Below, piece after piece: positions 1 through 9,038 of a stretch of DNA of 19,398 bases. This stretch comes from CALFMR01 sp035550595 (GTDB lineage: Bacteria > Acidobacteriota > Vicinamibacteria > Vicinamibacterales > SCN-69-37), in the NCBI GenBank assembly GCA_035550595.1, contig DASZOV010000116.1, forward strand, positions 1 through 19,398, read 5' to 3'. A model generated the notes under the pieces. The model ran no database searches, was not told where the DNA came from, and was given only the letters and a program-made list of their open reading frames with translations. The position numbers and the translations under genes are program-made. How positions within the stretch are numbered: the first letter of the stretch is position 1; each line of letters opens with the position of its first letter.

Positions 1-14
1 ACGAAGGATAGCCA

Positions 15-1943
<1,929 letters not shown>

Positions 1944-1958
1944 CGCCTCCCGACGCGT

Positions 1959-2864
1959 TTGCCGAGTGGCCGCCTCCCCAGCGCCCTGACCTCCTCAATC
2001 GCCCCTCGCACCGAGTTTCACGTGCCGTTGCCCGGCCGGCGGAGCCTCGAGCTCGGCCGCCGCACGCTCGTCATGGGCGTGGTCAACGTCACGCCGGACT
2101 CGTTTTCCGACGGCGGAGACTTCGTCGATCCCGATGCCGCGATCGCGCACGCGCGGCGGCTCGTCGACGAGGGCGCCGACATCCTCGACATCGGCGGCGA
2201 ATCCACGCGTCCCGGCGCCGAGGCGCTGCCCGCTGAAGAAGAATGGCGCCGCGTCGGCCCCGTGCTCGAGGGGCTGCGCGGGCGCGTCGAGGTTCCGATC
2301 TCGATCGACACCTACAAGGCGGACGTCGCCCGGCGCGCGCTCGATCTCGGCGCCGGGATCGTCAACGACGTCAGCGCGCTCACCTACGACGCGATCCTCG
2401 CGGCCGTCGTCGCCCAGCGCGGCGCGACCATCGTCCTCATGCACAACCGCGGACGGCCGTCGACGATGTACGCGCAGGCGGTGTACGACCGGCCGGTGAG
2501 CGCGGAGATCATTCGCGAGCTGACGGTACGTGTGCAGGCAGCCGAGCGCGCGGGCATCGATCTCGACCGCATCATCGTCGACCCCGGCCTCGGGTTCGCC
2601 AAGCGCGCCGAGCACAGCTACGCGGCGCTCGCCGGCATTGCCCGGCTCTCGGCGCTCGGACGGCCCATCCTCAGCGGGCCGTCGCGTAAGTCGTTCCTCG
2701 CGCAGAGCGCCGAGACGCCGCCCGCCGATCGCGTGCTCGCGACGGCGGCCGCCGTCACCGCGTCGGTGCTGGGCGGGGCGCACATCGTGCGCGTCCACGA
2801 CGTCGCCGCCATGGTGCCCGTCGTCCGCGTGGCCGACGCGATCCGCGCCGCCGACGGGCGTTAG
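1959..2864 (+). CDS. folP: Dihydropteroate synthase FolP
   Basis: Condenses p-aminobenzoate with 6-hydroxymethyl-dihydropterin diphosphate to give dihydropteroate in cytosolic folate synthesis; the family is the target of sulfonamides. Visible TIM-barrel signatures (numbered from the TTG start) are NVTPDSFSDGG (43-53), DIGGESTRPGA (77-87), SIDTYKADVA (115-124), NDVS (136-139), MHNRG (161-165), VDPGLGFAKR (207-216) and GPSRKSF (240-246), in family order. The start is uncertain. TTG at 1959 gives 301 residues, while GTG at 2022 gives 280 residues beginning MPLPGRRSLELG; neither has a clear ribosome binding site. I keep the longer form because the stretch FHVPLPG before the barrel resembles the N-terminus of some homologues as I remember them. 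The start lies 15 bases after the ftsH stop, so the two are probably co-transcribed. Confidence 0.94.
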   Translation: MPSGRLPSALTSSIAPRTEFHVPLPGRRSLELGRRTLVMGVVNVTPDSFSDGGDFVDPDAAIAHARRLVDEGADILDIGGESTRPGAEALPAEEEWRRVGPVLEGLRGRVEVPISIDTYKADVARRALDLGAGIVNDVSALTYDAILAAVVAQRGATIVLMHNRGRPSTMYAQAVYDRPVSAEIIRELTVRVQAAERAGIDLDRIIVDPGLGFAKRAEHSYAALAGIARLSALGRPILSGPSRKSFLAQSAETPPADRVLATAAAVTASVLGGAHIVRVHDVAAMVPVVRVADAIRAADGR

Positions 2865-2883
2865 CGCCGAGTAACCCGGCCTT

Positions 2884-2906
2884 CCGCTCGAGGTCACTTC
2901 GAGCGG
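2884..2906 (+). terminator. Hairpin after folP, possible weak terminator
   Basis: CCGCTCGA pairs perfectly with TCGAGCGG around a 7-base loop (GGTCACT). The hairpin lies 20 bases after the folP stop and is followed by CGTTTGGG, with only three T residues in a row. It could be a weak intrinsic terminator or a processing site separating ftsH-folP from the cdaA operon. The absence of a real T tract keeps confidence low. Confidence 0.4.
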
Positions 2907-2913
2907 CGTTTGG

Positions 2914-2919
2914 GATACT
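2914..2919 (+). promoter_or_regulatory. Possible -10 element for cdaA
   Basis: GATACT lies just after the folP hairpin and 17 bases before the preferred cdaA ATG. It is an acceptable -10 hexamer in a GC-rich region, but no convincing -35 is visible. Its placement between a terminator-like hairpin and a new operon is the main argument. Confidence 0.3.
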
Positions 2920-2936
2920 CTGATTTGGCCTCGTCC

Positions 2937-3749
2937 ATGCGCCAGCTTCCGGCCCTCTTCAATCGTCCGCGCATGACCGCGTGGGATGTCGTCGACATCC
3001 TGATCGTGTCGGTGCTGATCTACGAAGGGCTGAAGCTCATCCGCGGCACGCGCGCGATGCAGATGGCGATCGGGTCGGTCGTCGTGCTCGCGCTGCTCTA
3101 CGTCTCGCAGGCGTTCCCGCTGCGCACGGTCGGCTGGCTCATCCGCAACGTCCTCGCCTACGTCGTCATCGCGGTGATCGTGCTGTTCCAATCGGACATC
3201 CGCCGCGCGCTGTCGCACCTCGGGCGTGCGCCGTTCTTCCGGTACCTCGGACGATCGGAGCGGACGGCCGAGACGCTCGAGGAAGTCATCACCGCCGCGG
3301 CCATGCTGGCCAAGGCGCGCGTCGGCGCGATCATCGTCTTCGAGCGCGAGATCGGCCTGCGCAACTTCATCGAGAGCGGCATCCCGATCGATGCCGCGGT
3401 CAGCTACGACCTGCTGACGACGATCTTCCAGCCGTCGACGCCGCTGCACGACGGCGCGGTGATCATCGCGGAAGAGCGCATCGCGGCGGCCGCGTGCTTC
3501 CTGCCGCTCACGGTCAGTCCGCGGCTCGATCGCGATCTCGGCACGCGGCATCGCGCGGCGATCGGGCTCACCGAGGAGTCGGACGCCGTGGCCGTGATCG
3601 TCTCCGAGGAGCGCGGCGAGATCTCGGTCGCGACCGAAGGGCAGCTCACGCGCTGGCTGTCGACTGACGATCTGCGCGAGCGGCTGAAAGTGCTGATCCT
3701 GCAGCGCAAGGACACGGTGGACGAGCCAGCGGTCGAGGTCGACGCGTAA
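2937..3749 (+). CDS. cdaA: Diadenylate cyclase CdaA (c-di-AMP synthase)
   Basis: Makes cyclic di-AMP from two ATP at the inner face of the membrane; this messenger controls potassium and osmotic balance and wall homeostasis. In 270 residues I see three N-terminal membrane segments (about 18-35, 43-60, 67-85) followed by a DisA_N cyclase domain with both catalytic signatures, DGA (172-174, in PLHDGAVII) and RHR (204-206, in GTRHRAAIG). ATG at 2937 is preferred over the in-frame TTG at 2910, because the longer form would begin inside the -10-like element. The stop overlaps the next ATG by one base (TAATG), so translation of ybbR is probably coupled. The order cdaA-ybbR-glmM is the classical c-di-AMP operon. 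Identification is firm. Confidence 0.96.
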   Translation: MRQLPALFNRPRMTAWDVVDILIVSVLIYEGLKLIRGTRAMQMAIGSVVVLALLYVSQAFPLRTVGWLIRNVLAYVVIAVIVLFQSDIRRALSHLGRAPFFRYLGRSERTAETLEEVITAAAMLAKARVGAIIVFEREIGLRNFIESGIPIDAAVSYDLLTTIFQPSTPLHDGAVIIAEERIAAAACFLPLTVSPRLDRDLGTRHRAAIGLTEESDAVAVIVSEERGEISVATEGQLTRWLSTDDLRERLKVLILQRKDTVDEPAVEVDA

Positions 3750-4447
3750 TGGCGTGGCATCCGTTCCGGCATCTCGGGCTCAAGATCGTCGCGCTCGCGC
3801 TCGGCACGCTGCTGTGGCTGACGGTGAGCGGCCATCAGATCGAGCGTCGCGTGCTCGTGCCGCTGTCCTACAGCAACATCCCGCAGCCGCTCCAGATGAC
3901 GGGTGACCAGGTCGACGAGGTGAACGTGCAGGTGCGCGGCGTCGACAACCAGGTGAGCACGCTCGATCCGGGGGCGCTGCGCGTCATCGTCGATCTCGGC
4001 GACGCGCATTCGGGGACGAACCTGATTCCGCTGCGCATCGACGAGGTGGTGGCGCCGCTCGGCGTCGAGGTGTTACAGATCGACCCGGGCACGGTGACGG
4101 TCACGCTCGAGAAGTCCGGCCAGGTCGACGCCGAAGTCCACCCGACGATCGACGGCCAGCCGGCGCCTGGTTACGTGGTGACGAGCGTCGACGTCGAGCC
4201 GAAGACCGTGGTGGTCGTCGGCCCCGAGAGCCGGCTGAAGGACGTGATTTCCGTGGTGACTTCGCGCGTGTCGATCGATGGACGGACGAGTGACGTCGTG
4301 CAGGACGTGGGCGTCGGTGTGGCCGATGCCGAGCTGCGGCTGCGCGAGCCGCGCATGGTGCGCGTGACCGTGCACATCGCGCGCGCCGAGCCGACGCTGT
4401 CGGCCGCGCCATCCTCCGCGCCAGCGACCGGGGCGCCCACCCGATGA
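3749..4447 (+). CDS. ybbR: YbbR/CdaR-domain membrane protein, CdaA regulator
   Basis: Extracytoplasmic partner that modulates the diadenylate cyclase CdaA in species where it has been studied. The 232-residue protein has an N-terminal signal anchor (about 9-26, LKIVALALGTLLWLTV) and two to three beta-rich YbbR repeats after it (about 30-105 and 108-212), with the typical tail of each repeat seen as IDPGTVTVTLEK and REPRMVRVTVHI. Many homologues carry more repeats, so this is a short version. The last 15 residues are Ala/Pro/Thr-rich and look unstructured. It overlaps cdaA by 1 base and glmM by 4 bases (ATGA), so the three are almost certainly translated together. Identification rests on context plus the repeat pattern. 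Confidence 0.9.
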   Translation: MAWHPFRHLGLKIVALALGTLLWLTVSGHQIERRVLVPLSYSNIPQPLQMTGDQVDEVNVQVRGVDNQVSTLDPGALRVIVDLGDAHSGTNLIPLRIDEVVAPLGVEVLQIDPGTVTVTLEKSGQVDAEVHPTIDGQPAPGYVVTSVDVEPKTVVVVGPESRLKDVISVVTSRVSIDGRTSDVVQDVGVGVADAELRLREPRMVRVTVHIARAEPTLSAAPSSAPATGAPTR

Positions 4448-5790
4448 GCCGCGGCACGAGACTGTTCGGAACGGACGGCGTTCGCGGCGTCGCGGGCGAG
4501 TGGCCGCTCGACGCGCCCACCATCGCGCGCATCGGCGCCGCTATCGTGCGCGCGCATCCGCTCGGACGGCCGACGCGCCTCGTGATCGGCCGCGACACGC
4601 GTGAGTCGGGCGAGTGGATCGCGCGAGAGCTGGCGCGCGGCGCGGCGGGCGAGGGCGCGGTGCTGACGAGCATCGGCGTTGCACCGACGCCGGCGGTCGC
4701 GTATCTGGCCGGCGCGCTCGACTTCGATCTCGGCGTCGTGCTGTCCGCGTCGCACAATCCCTACGCGGACAACGGCATCAAGGTGTTCTCCGGCCGAGGC
4801 GAGAAGTTCGGCGAAGACACCGAACGCGACGTCGAAGCCGTGATCGCCGACGCCGGTTGGAACGTGTCAGAGCGGCCGGCTGAACCCATCTCCAACGAAG
4901 CGCTCGTCGACGCGTATCTCGAGCATGTCGCGCGCCTGCTGCCGTCGCCCGGCGGGTTGGCCGGCGCACGGATTGCGGTCGACATGGCCAACGGCGCGAC
5001 GGTCACGACCGCGCGGCGTGTCCTCGAGCGGCTCGGCTTCCACGTCGTCGCCATGGGCGATCGGCCGGATGGACGCAACATCAATCTGGCGTGCGGATCC
5101 ACGCATCCCGAGCGGCTGGCCGCGCTCGTCGTGGCCGAAGGCTGCCGGCTCGGACTTGCGTTCGACGGTGACGGCGACCGCGTCATCCTGATCGACGCGT
5201 CGGGACGCATCGTCGACGGCGACGCGATGATGTTGATTCTCGCGCTCGCTCACCAGCGCGCTGGCCGCCTCGCGGGCGACACCGTTGTCGCGACGGTGAT
5301 GAGCAACATCGGCCTCGAGATCGCGCTGCGCAAGCACGGCATCACGCTGCTGCGCGCGCCGGTTGGCGACAAGTACGTGATGGACGCGATGGTGCAGGGC
5401 GGCTACGTGATCGGTGGCGAGCAGTCGGGCCATGTGATTCTCGCCAGCCACCTGCCGACCGGCGACGGCCTCGCCACCGCGCTGGCCGTGCTCGCCGTCA
5501 TGGCCGACACGGGCCGTGAACTCGACGAGCTGGCGCGCGAGCTCGTGACCTATCCGCAGACGCTCGTGAACGTCCGCGTCCGCGAACGCACGCCGGTCAC
5601 GTCCGTGCCCGCGATTCAGCAGGTCATCACCGGCGTCGAATCCAAACTCGACGGCCGTGGCCGCGTCCTCATCCGCTATTCCGGCACCGAGCCGCTCCTG
5701 CGCATCATGATCGAGGGCGAAGACCAGACGGCCGTGCAGACGTGGGCCAACGAGATCGCGGAGGCCGCGCGAAGGGCGCTGGGGGATTAG
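4444..5790 (+). CDS. glmM: Phosphoglucosamine mutase GlmM
   Basis: Interconverts glucosamine-6-phosphate and glucosamine-1-phosphate, supplying UDP-GlcNAc for peptidoglycan. All four alpha-D-phosphohexomutase signatures are present in 448 residues: N-terminal LFGTDGVRG (8-16), the phosphoserine loop SASHNP with catalytic Ser103, the magnesium loop DGDGDR (241-246), the sugar loop GEQSGH (325-330) and the phosphate-binding RYSGTEPLLR (411-420). Length is normal. Its ATG overlaps the ybbR stop. In other bacteria GlmM binds CdaA and lowers its activity, which fits the gene order. Repeat family copy A follows 37 bases after the stop. Confidence 0.97.
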   Translation: MSRGTRLFGTDGVRGVAGEWPLDAPTIARIGAAIVRAHPLGRPTRLVIGRDTRESGEWIARELARGAAGEGAVLTSIGVAPTPAVAYLAGALDFDLGVVLSASHNPYADNGIKVFSGRGEKFGEDTERDVEAVIADAGWNVSERPAEPISNEALVDAYLEHVARLLPSPGGLAGARIAVDMANGATVTTARRVLERLGFHVVAMGDRPDGRNINLACGSTHPERLAALVVAEGCRLGLAFDGDGDRVILIDASGRIVDGDAMMLILALAHQRAGRLAGDTVVATVMSNIGLEIALRKHGITLLRAPVGDKYVMDAMVQGGYVIGGEQSGHVILASHLPTGDGLATALAVLAVMADTGRELDELARELVTYPQTLVNVRVRERTPVTSVPAIQQVITGVESKLDGRGRVLIRYSGTEPLLRIMIEGEDQTAVQTWANEIAEAARRALGD

Positions 5791-5795
5791 GCCTC

Positions 5796-5819
5796 ACGCG
5801 AAGGCGCGAAGACGCGAAG
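5796..5819 (+). repeat. Three-copy 8-bp tandem repeat after glmM
   Basis: ACGCGAAG, GCGCGAAG and ACGCGAAG lie head to tail immediately after glmM, before dispersed repeat copy A. Function unknown. No terminator is apparent here. Confidence 0.6.
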
Positions 5820-5827
5820 AAGGCATT

Positions 5828-5923
5828 AAAGAAAGTTGATACCGCGAGGCCCCGAGCGTAGCGAGGGCGCCGAAGCGCCGTAGCGCTGGGGGTGGGGCCC
5901 CAGCGCCCTGCAAAGAAGATGAC
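5828..5923 (+). repeat. Dispersed intergenic repeat, copy A
   Basis: Begins AAAGAAAGTTGATACC and ends CAAAGAAGATGAC. The core has CCCCGAGCGTAGCGAGGG and then a strong hairpin at 5883-5906, in which GCGCTGGGG pairs with CCCCAGCGC around loop GTGGGG. The same unit recurs on the same strand after pdxJ, after the hydroxyacid dehydrogenase, twice after alaX and after the VWA gene. The ATG in its right edge (5919) opens a 20-codon frame whose TGA overlaps the pdxJ start codon. Confidence 0.9.
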
Positions 5924-5955
5924 TGGCGAGCGCAGTGATGACACTGTCAGACCAG

Positions 5956-5981
5956 CCCCGCGCCATTGCAAAAGAAGATGA
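5956..5981 (+). repeat. Dispersed repeat, right-half copy carrying the pdxJ start
   Basis: CCCCGCGCCATTGC followed by AAAAGAAGATGA matches the right half of copy D (15585-15610) apart from one extra A. There is no left half or GTGGGG loop. The ATG at 5978-5980 inside this edge is the pdxJ start codon. Confidence 0.8.
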
Positions 5982-6730
5982 TTTCCTTATCTGTCAACGT
6001 CAACAAGATCGCCACGCTCCGCAATTCTCGCGGCGGCACAGAGCCCAGCGTGCTGCAGGCGGTCGAGATCTGTCTGGCCGCTGGTGCGCCGGGCATCACG
6101 GTTCATCCGCGCGCGGATGAACGGCACATTCGGCGTCAGGACGTGCTCGACATCGCGGCGCTGCTCGCGCGGCGGCCGGTAAGTGATGGGCAGCGGATCG
6201 AGTTCAACATGGAGGGCGATCCGCGCGAATCGTTTCTCGAGCTCGTGCACCAGGTCCGGCCCGCGCAGTGCACGCTCGTGCCGGTCGCGCCGGGCGAAAT
6301 CACCAGTCAAGCCGGCTGGCCGGCGACGACGTCGTCTGCCGCGCTGGGTGGAATCGTGTGGGCGCTACGCAAGGCCGGCGTGCGGGTGAGTCTCTTCATC
6401 GACCCGGTGCTCGAATCGGTGCGATGGGCCGCATCACTCGGCGCGGATCGCGTCGAGCTGTACACCGAGCCCTTTGCCAGCGCCTACGACGCGGGTCCCG
6501 CCGAAGGCCGCGCAAGTTTCGCGCGCTACGCCGACGCCGCAACGCTCGCCCACGAGCTCGGCCTCGGCGTCAACGCCGGCCACGACCTCGACCTTGAGAA
6601 CCTGCAACTCTTCCGCACGCTGCCGTATCTCGACGAGGTCTCGATCGGCCACGCCCTCATCACCCACGCCCTCTGGGTCGGCCTGGAACAGGCCGTCACG
6701 GACTATCTGGAAGCAGTGAAAAGAAGTTGA
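5978..6730 (+). CDS. pdxJ: Pyridoxine 5'-phosphate synthase PdxJ
   Basis: Closes the pyridine ring of vitamin B6 from 1-deoxyxylulose-5-phosphate and 3-amino-2-oxopropyl phosphate (DXP-dependent route), in the cytosol. The 250 residues show the family order: SVNVNKIATLRNSRGG (5-20), TVHPRADERHIR (41-52), EFNMEG (75-80), LVPVAPGEITSQAGW (100-114), SLFIDP (138-143), ELYTEPFA (160-167), GVNAGHDLDLEN (197-208) and SIGHALI (222-228). The N-terminal NVNK replaces the NIDH seen in enterobacterial PdxJ; I recall this variant from Bacteroidota-like members, and it should not imply loss of function. An in-frame TTG exists at 5966, but ATG 5978 places the conserved motif correctly. Both ends are repeat-borne: the ATG lies in a right-half repeat, and the last codons and TGA come from the left edge of copy B. 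Confidence 0.96.
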   Translation: MISLSVNVNKIATLRNSRGGTEPSVLQAVEICLAAGAPGITVHPRADERHIRRQDVLDIAALLARRPVSDGQRIEFNMEGDPRESFLELVHQVRPAQCTLVPVAPGEITSQAGWPATTSSAALGGIVWALRKAGVRVSLFIDPVLESVRWAASLGADRVELYTEPFASAYDAGPAEGRASFARYADAATLAHELGLGVNAGHDLDLENLQLFRTLPYLDEVSIGHALITHALWVGLEQAVTDYLEAVKRS

Positions 6731-6859
6731 TACCGCGAGCCCCCGAGCGCAGCGAGGGCGGCGAAGCGATCAAAAGAAGTCCGCGAAGCCCGCGACGGAG
6801 GAGCGGCGCTGAGCGGGCGAGCGGGGGTGGGGCCCCGCGAGCAATTAGAAGAAGATGAC
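6719..6859 (+). repeat. Dispersed intergenic repeat, copy B (long form)
   Basis: Starts AAAAGAAGTTGATACC, overlapping the last four codons of pdxJ including its stop, and ends AGAAGAAGATGAC. It is longer than copies A, D and E because a second module (about 6771-6820, starting AAAAGAAGTCCGCGAAGCCC) sits between the left part and the hairpin. In the hairpin (6821-6838) GCGGGG pairs with CCCCGC around loop GTGGGG. Copy F shares this long structure. Here the repeat lies between convergent genes. I see no other element in this 160-base gap. Confidence 0.88.
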
Positions 6860-6893
6860 TGTCGCTGCAGGCCAAGCCCAACGCGACTAAAGC

Positions 6894-7178
6894 TCAGTGC
6901 GCCGGCTGCGCCCCGTGTGCGCGCAGCCAGGCGTCACGGCAGCTCTTCGAACAGAAGTGCGTAGCCGTCGCGCCTGAACCGACCGTGACGGCATTCGACT
7001 CGACGACGTAGGTGCCGCACTGGGGGTCGCGGACGAGTCGACCGCCGAGCCGCTCGCGTGGCGTCCGGCCACGCGCCGCGGCCTGCCGGCGGGGGGCGCG
7101 CGTCGTGAATGCGCTCACGATGATCCGGATGATCAGCGAGAGCAGCAGGACGCGGATGATCCAGACGATGAGCGTCAC
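6894..7178 (-). CDS. Small membrane-anchored Cys-cluster (TRASH/PP0621-like) protein
   Basis: Unrecognised 94-residue protein. It has a hydrophobic N-terminal segment (about 2-23, LIVWIIRVLLLSLIIRIIVSAF), a basic Arg-rich stretch (27-50), then a compact Cys motif: DPQCGTYV with Cys54, and FCSKSCRDAWL with Cys76 and Cys80. This arrangement resembles YHS/TRASH metal-binding modules and the PP0621 family of small anchored proteins, so binding of a metal ion near the membrane is a reasonable guess, not a demonstration. It starts with GTG overlapping the TPR gene's stop (GTGA), so the two are one transcription unit, running convergent to pdxJ. Confidence 0.7.
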   Translation of the reverse strand: MTLIVWIIRVLLLSLIIRIIVSAFTTRAPRRQAAARGRTPRERLGGRLVRDPQCGTYVVESNAVTVGSGATATHFCSKSCRDAWLRAHGAQPAH

Positions 7179-7828
7179 GACCCCATCCCGCCGCCACCAC
7201 CCGCACCCGGCTGCGGATGGCCCGCGGACTCGATCCCGTCGAGTCCCTGCTGCGCGTGCTTGGCTTCTTCGCTGTTGGGCGCGATCGCCACGACCTTCCG
7301 CCACGACTCGGCCGCGCCGGCGAGATCCTGCTTGCCGAACGCGCGAATCAAGCCCTGGTTGAACAGCGTCTTGAGATGGCGCGGATCGATCGAGAGCGAA
7401 TGGTCGAGCTGCGAAAGCGCGCGATCGACCTGGTTCGTCTGGTAGTAGCAGACGGCGAGATCCGTGCTGACGTTGACGTCGCGCGGATTGAGCTTCAGCG
7501 CGGCCTCGTACCACTGCGCCGCGTCGGTGAACCGCTGCGCGTCGAAGTACAGGTTGCCGAGGTCGGCGCGGACCTGACTGTTCGATGGCTCGGCCGACGC
7601 CTGCTGTTGGAGTGCCGTCACTCGTGAGGCATCGAGCGGCTGCGGCGCCGGCTGCTGTACCTGTTGCTGATCCTGCGGCTGCGCCGGCGCGGAGGCGGTG
7701 GCCGTAGTCGCCGCTGCGGCGGGCGGCACCGTGCCCTCGGCGTGCTGCGCGCCGATGATCCACCCGACGAGCAGACCGAAAAGGATGCCGGAGAAACCGA
7801 ACGCTAGAGAGTCGCGCGAGACAGCCAT
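7175..7828 (-). CDS. Membrane-anchored tetratricopeptide-repeat protein
   Basis: 217 residues: a signal anchor (about 8-27, LAFGFSGILFGLLVGWIIGA), a low-complexity Ala/Gln/Pro linker (35-66), then about three TPR units (82-115, 116-149, 150-183) with typical spacing (LGNLYFDAQRFTDAAQWYEAAL; LAVCYYQTNQVDRALSQLDH, among others), and a Gly-rich tail. It is probably a periplasm- or cytosol-facing scaffold; TPRs bind partner proteins, but no specific function can be read. Some anchored TPR proteins act in cytochrome c maturation (CcmI/NrfG-like), but nothing in the neighbourhood supports that here. ATG at 7828 is chosen because the upstream in-frame extension to 7936 runs into the GAAC repeat tract. 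TATGAT lies 12 bases upstream of the ATG on this strand. Confidence 0.82.
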   Translation of the reverse strand: MAVSRDSLAFGFSGILFGLLVGWIIGAQHAEGTVPPAAAATTATASAPAQPQDQQQVQQPAPQPLDASRVTALQQQASAEPSNSQVRADLGNLYFDAQRFTDAAQWYEAALKLNPRDVNVSTDLAVCYYQTNQVDRALSQLDHSLSIDPRHLKTLFNQGLIRAFGKQDLAGAAESWRKVVAIAPNSEEAKHAQQGLDGIESAGHPQPGAGGGGGMGS

Positions 7829-7840
7829 CGGACTCAAGCG

Positions 7841-7846
7841 ATCATA
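7841..7846 (-). promoter_or_regulatory. Possible -10 element for the TPR gene
   Basis: On the minus strand the hexamer reads TATGAT and ends 12 bases before the ATG at 7828. No clear -35 or ribosome binding site is seen. The short distance would give a very short or absent leader. Confidence 0.35.
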
Positions 7847-7865
7847 TAGCTTCGGTGGAAAATCA

Positions 7866-8098
7866 TGTCGGTTCCGGGTGCCGGGTTCGCGAGGGTTCCG
7901 GGTTCCAAGCTGAACCCGGACGCGCGAAGGCCTCACTGACGAACCTGAAACCTGGAACCGGGCAAACGGGCGGCGCCGAGATCGCGGAGCACACCCGCAC
8001 GCCCGCTCCCCGAACCTGACACCCGGGAACCGGGAACCCTTGAGAGAACCCGGAACCAGAACCCGGGGAACCTTGAACCCAGGAACCCGGAACCGACA
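7866..8098. repeat. GAAC/GGTTCC short-repeat array forming a long inverted repeat
   Basis: This 300-base gap (7829-8131) is dominated by irregular iterations of GGTTCCGGGTTC on the left (7866-7906) and its complement GAACCCGGAACC on the right (about 8021-8098), around a less repetitive core. The outer ends match perfectly over 14 bases: 7866-7879 pairs with 8085-8098 (TGTCGGTTCCGGGT). The structure resembles a degenerate MITE-like or slippage-grown palindromic element. No gene is seen in it. Confidence 0.8.
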
Positions 8099-8114
8099 CG
8101 CTCTTCCCTCAAGC

Positions 8115-8120
8115 TACAAT
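8115..8120 (+). promoter_or_regulatory. Possible -10 element for the BMC operon
   Basis: TACAAT lies 11 bases before the aldolase ATG, just outside the GAAC inverted repeat. There is no ribosome binding site between it and the ATG, so a leaderless or near-leaderless transcript is possible. No clear -35 is visible. Confidence 0.4.
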
Positions 8121-8131
8121 CTCCCTGACCC

Positions 8132-9016
8132 ATGCCCGCCGACCTCGCCGAGCTCCGTGACTCGATTGTCGAAATCGGCCGTCGGCTGTGGCAGCGCGGC
8201 TTCGTGGCCTCGAACGACGGCAACATCAGCGTCCGCGTCGGGCCCGATCGTCTCCTCATGACTCCGGCGAGCGTCTCGAAGGGCTTCATGACCCCGGACA
8301 TGATGGTCGTCACCGATCTCGACGGGCGCGTCGTCGAAGGCGCGCCGGGGCGCAAGCCGTCGTCCGAGGCGCTGATGCACCTGGTCGCCTATCGCGAGCG
8401 GCCTGATGTCGGCGCGGTCGTGCATTCGCATCCACCGCTGTCGACCGGGTTCGCCGTGGCCGGCATCCCGCTCGATCGCGCCGTGCTCGCGGAAGTCGTG
8501 ACGACGCTGGGGAGCATTCCGATTGCGGATTACGGGACGCCGTCGACGCCGGAGCTCGCCGAGGCCGTCGCTCCGCTCGTCAAGGCGCACGACGGATTGC
8601 TGCTCGCCAATCACGGCGCGCTCGCGCTCGGAAAAGATCTGTTCGCGGCCTATTACAAGATGGAAACGATCGAGCACTTCGCGCGCATCAGTCTCGTCGC
8701 GCGCATGCTCGGCCGCGAGCATCTGCTCTCGCGCGAGGAAGTCGATCGCCTGCAGGGCCTCCGCGATCGCTACGGCATCGCGTCGCCCGCGCCCGTCTGT
8801 CCCGATCCGGCAACGACGCCGACGGGTGCCGAAGGCGATGCGGCGAGCTGTCAGGTCGTCGTCGCGCCGTCGGCGCCGGGCGAGCGGCTCGTACCCGACA
8901 CGAGCGTCGCGCGCGGCGTTGCCGCGGCCGTAGGTACCGGTGGGGAGATTCGGCTAACATACGCGCAACTGACGTCGCTCATCGAGGACGTCGTCAAAGA
9001 GATCGTGCAGGCCTGA
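8132..9016 (+). CDS. Class II aldolase with C-terminal microcompartment-targeting tail
   Basis: Zinc aldolase of the fuculose-/rhamnulose-phosphate aldolase (AraD/FucA) fold. The family cleaves a ketose-1-phosphate to dihydroxyacetone phosphate and an aldehyde (lactaldehyde for fucose or rhamnose). Visible in residues 1-216: SNDGNIS (27-33), catalytic Glu79 in SSEALMH, zinc ligands His98 and His100 in HSHPP, and His161 in ANHGAL. The catalytic domain is followed by a low-complexity linker (about 217-271) and a terminal amphipathic segment (272-294) ending SLIEDVVKEIVQA. A linker plus helix is the usual form of a BMC encapsulation peptide. The next gene, 22 bases on, is a BMC shell protein, so the enzyme is very probably encapsulated. 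The substrate is not readable; fuculose-, rhamnulose- or another sugar-1-phosphate are all possible. Total length (294) exceeds free FucA (about 215) by just this tail. Confidence 0.93.
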   Translation: MPADLAELRDSIVEIGRRLWQRGFVASNDGNISVRVGPDRLLMTPASVSKGFMTPDMMVVTDLDGRVVEGAPGRKPSSEALMHLVAYRERPDVGAVVHSHPPLSTGFAVAGIPLDRAVLAEVVTTLGSIPIADYGTPSTPELAEAVAPLVKAHDGLLLANHGALALGKDLFAAYYKMETIEHFARISLVARMLGREHLLSREEVDRLQGLRDRYGIASPAPVCPDPATTPTGAEGDAASCQVVVAPSAPGERLVPDTSVARGVAAAVGTGGEIRLTYAQLTSLIEDVVKEIVQA

Positions 9017-9038
9017 CGGTCTGTCTGGAGGCGTTCCA

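Noticed and set aside
1995..3551. 518-codon minus-strand frame opposite folP and cdaA
   Set aside because: Shadow frame spanning two genes with clear catalytic motifs on the other strand.
5883..5906. Repeat hairpin as a classical intrinsic terminator
   Set aside because: The stem is strong, but the downstream sequence is A/G-rich (CTGCAAAGAAG) with no T tract on the + strand; the same holds for the other copies.
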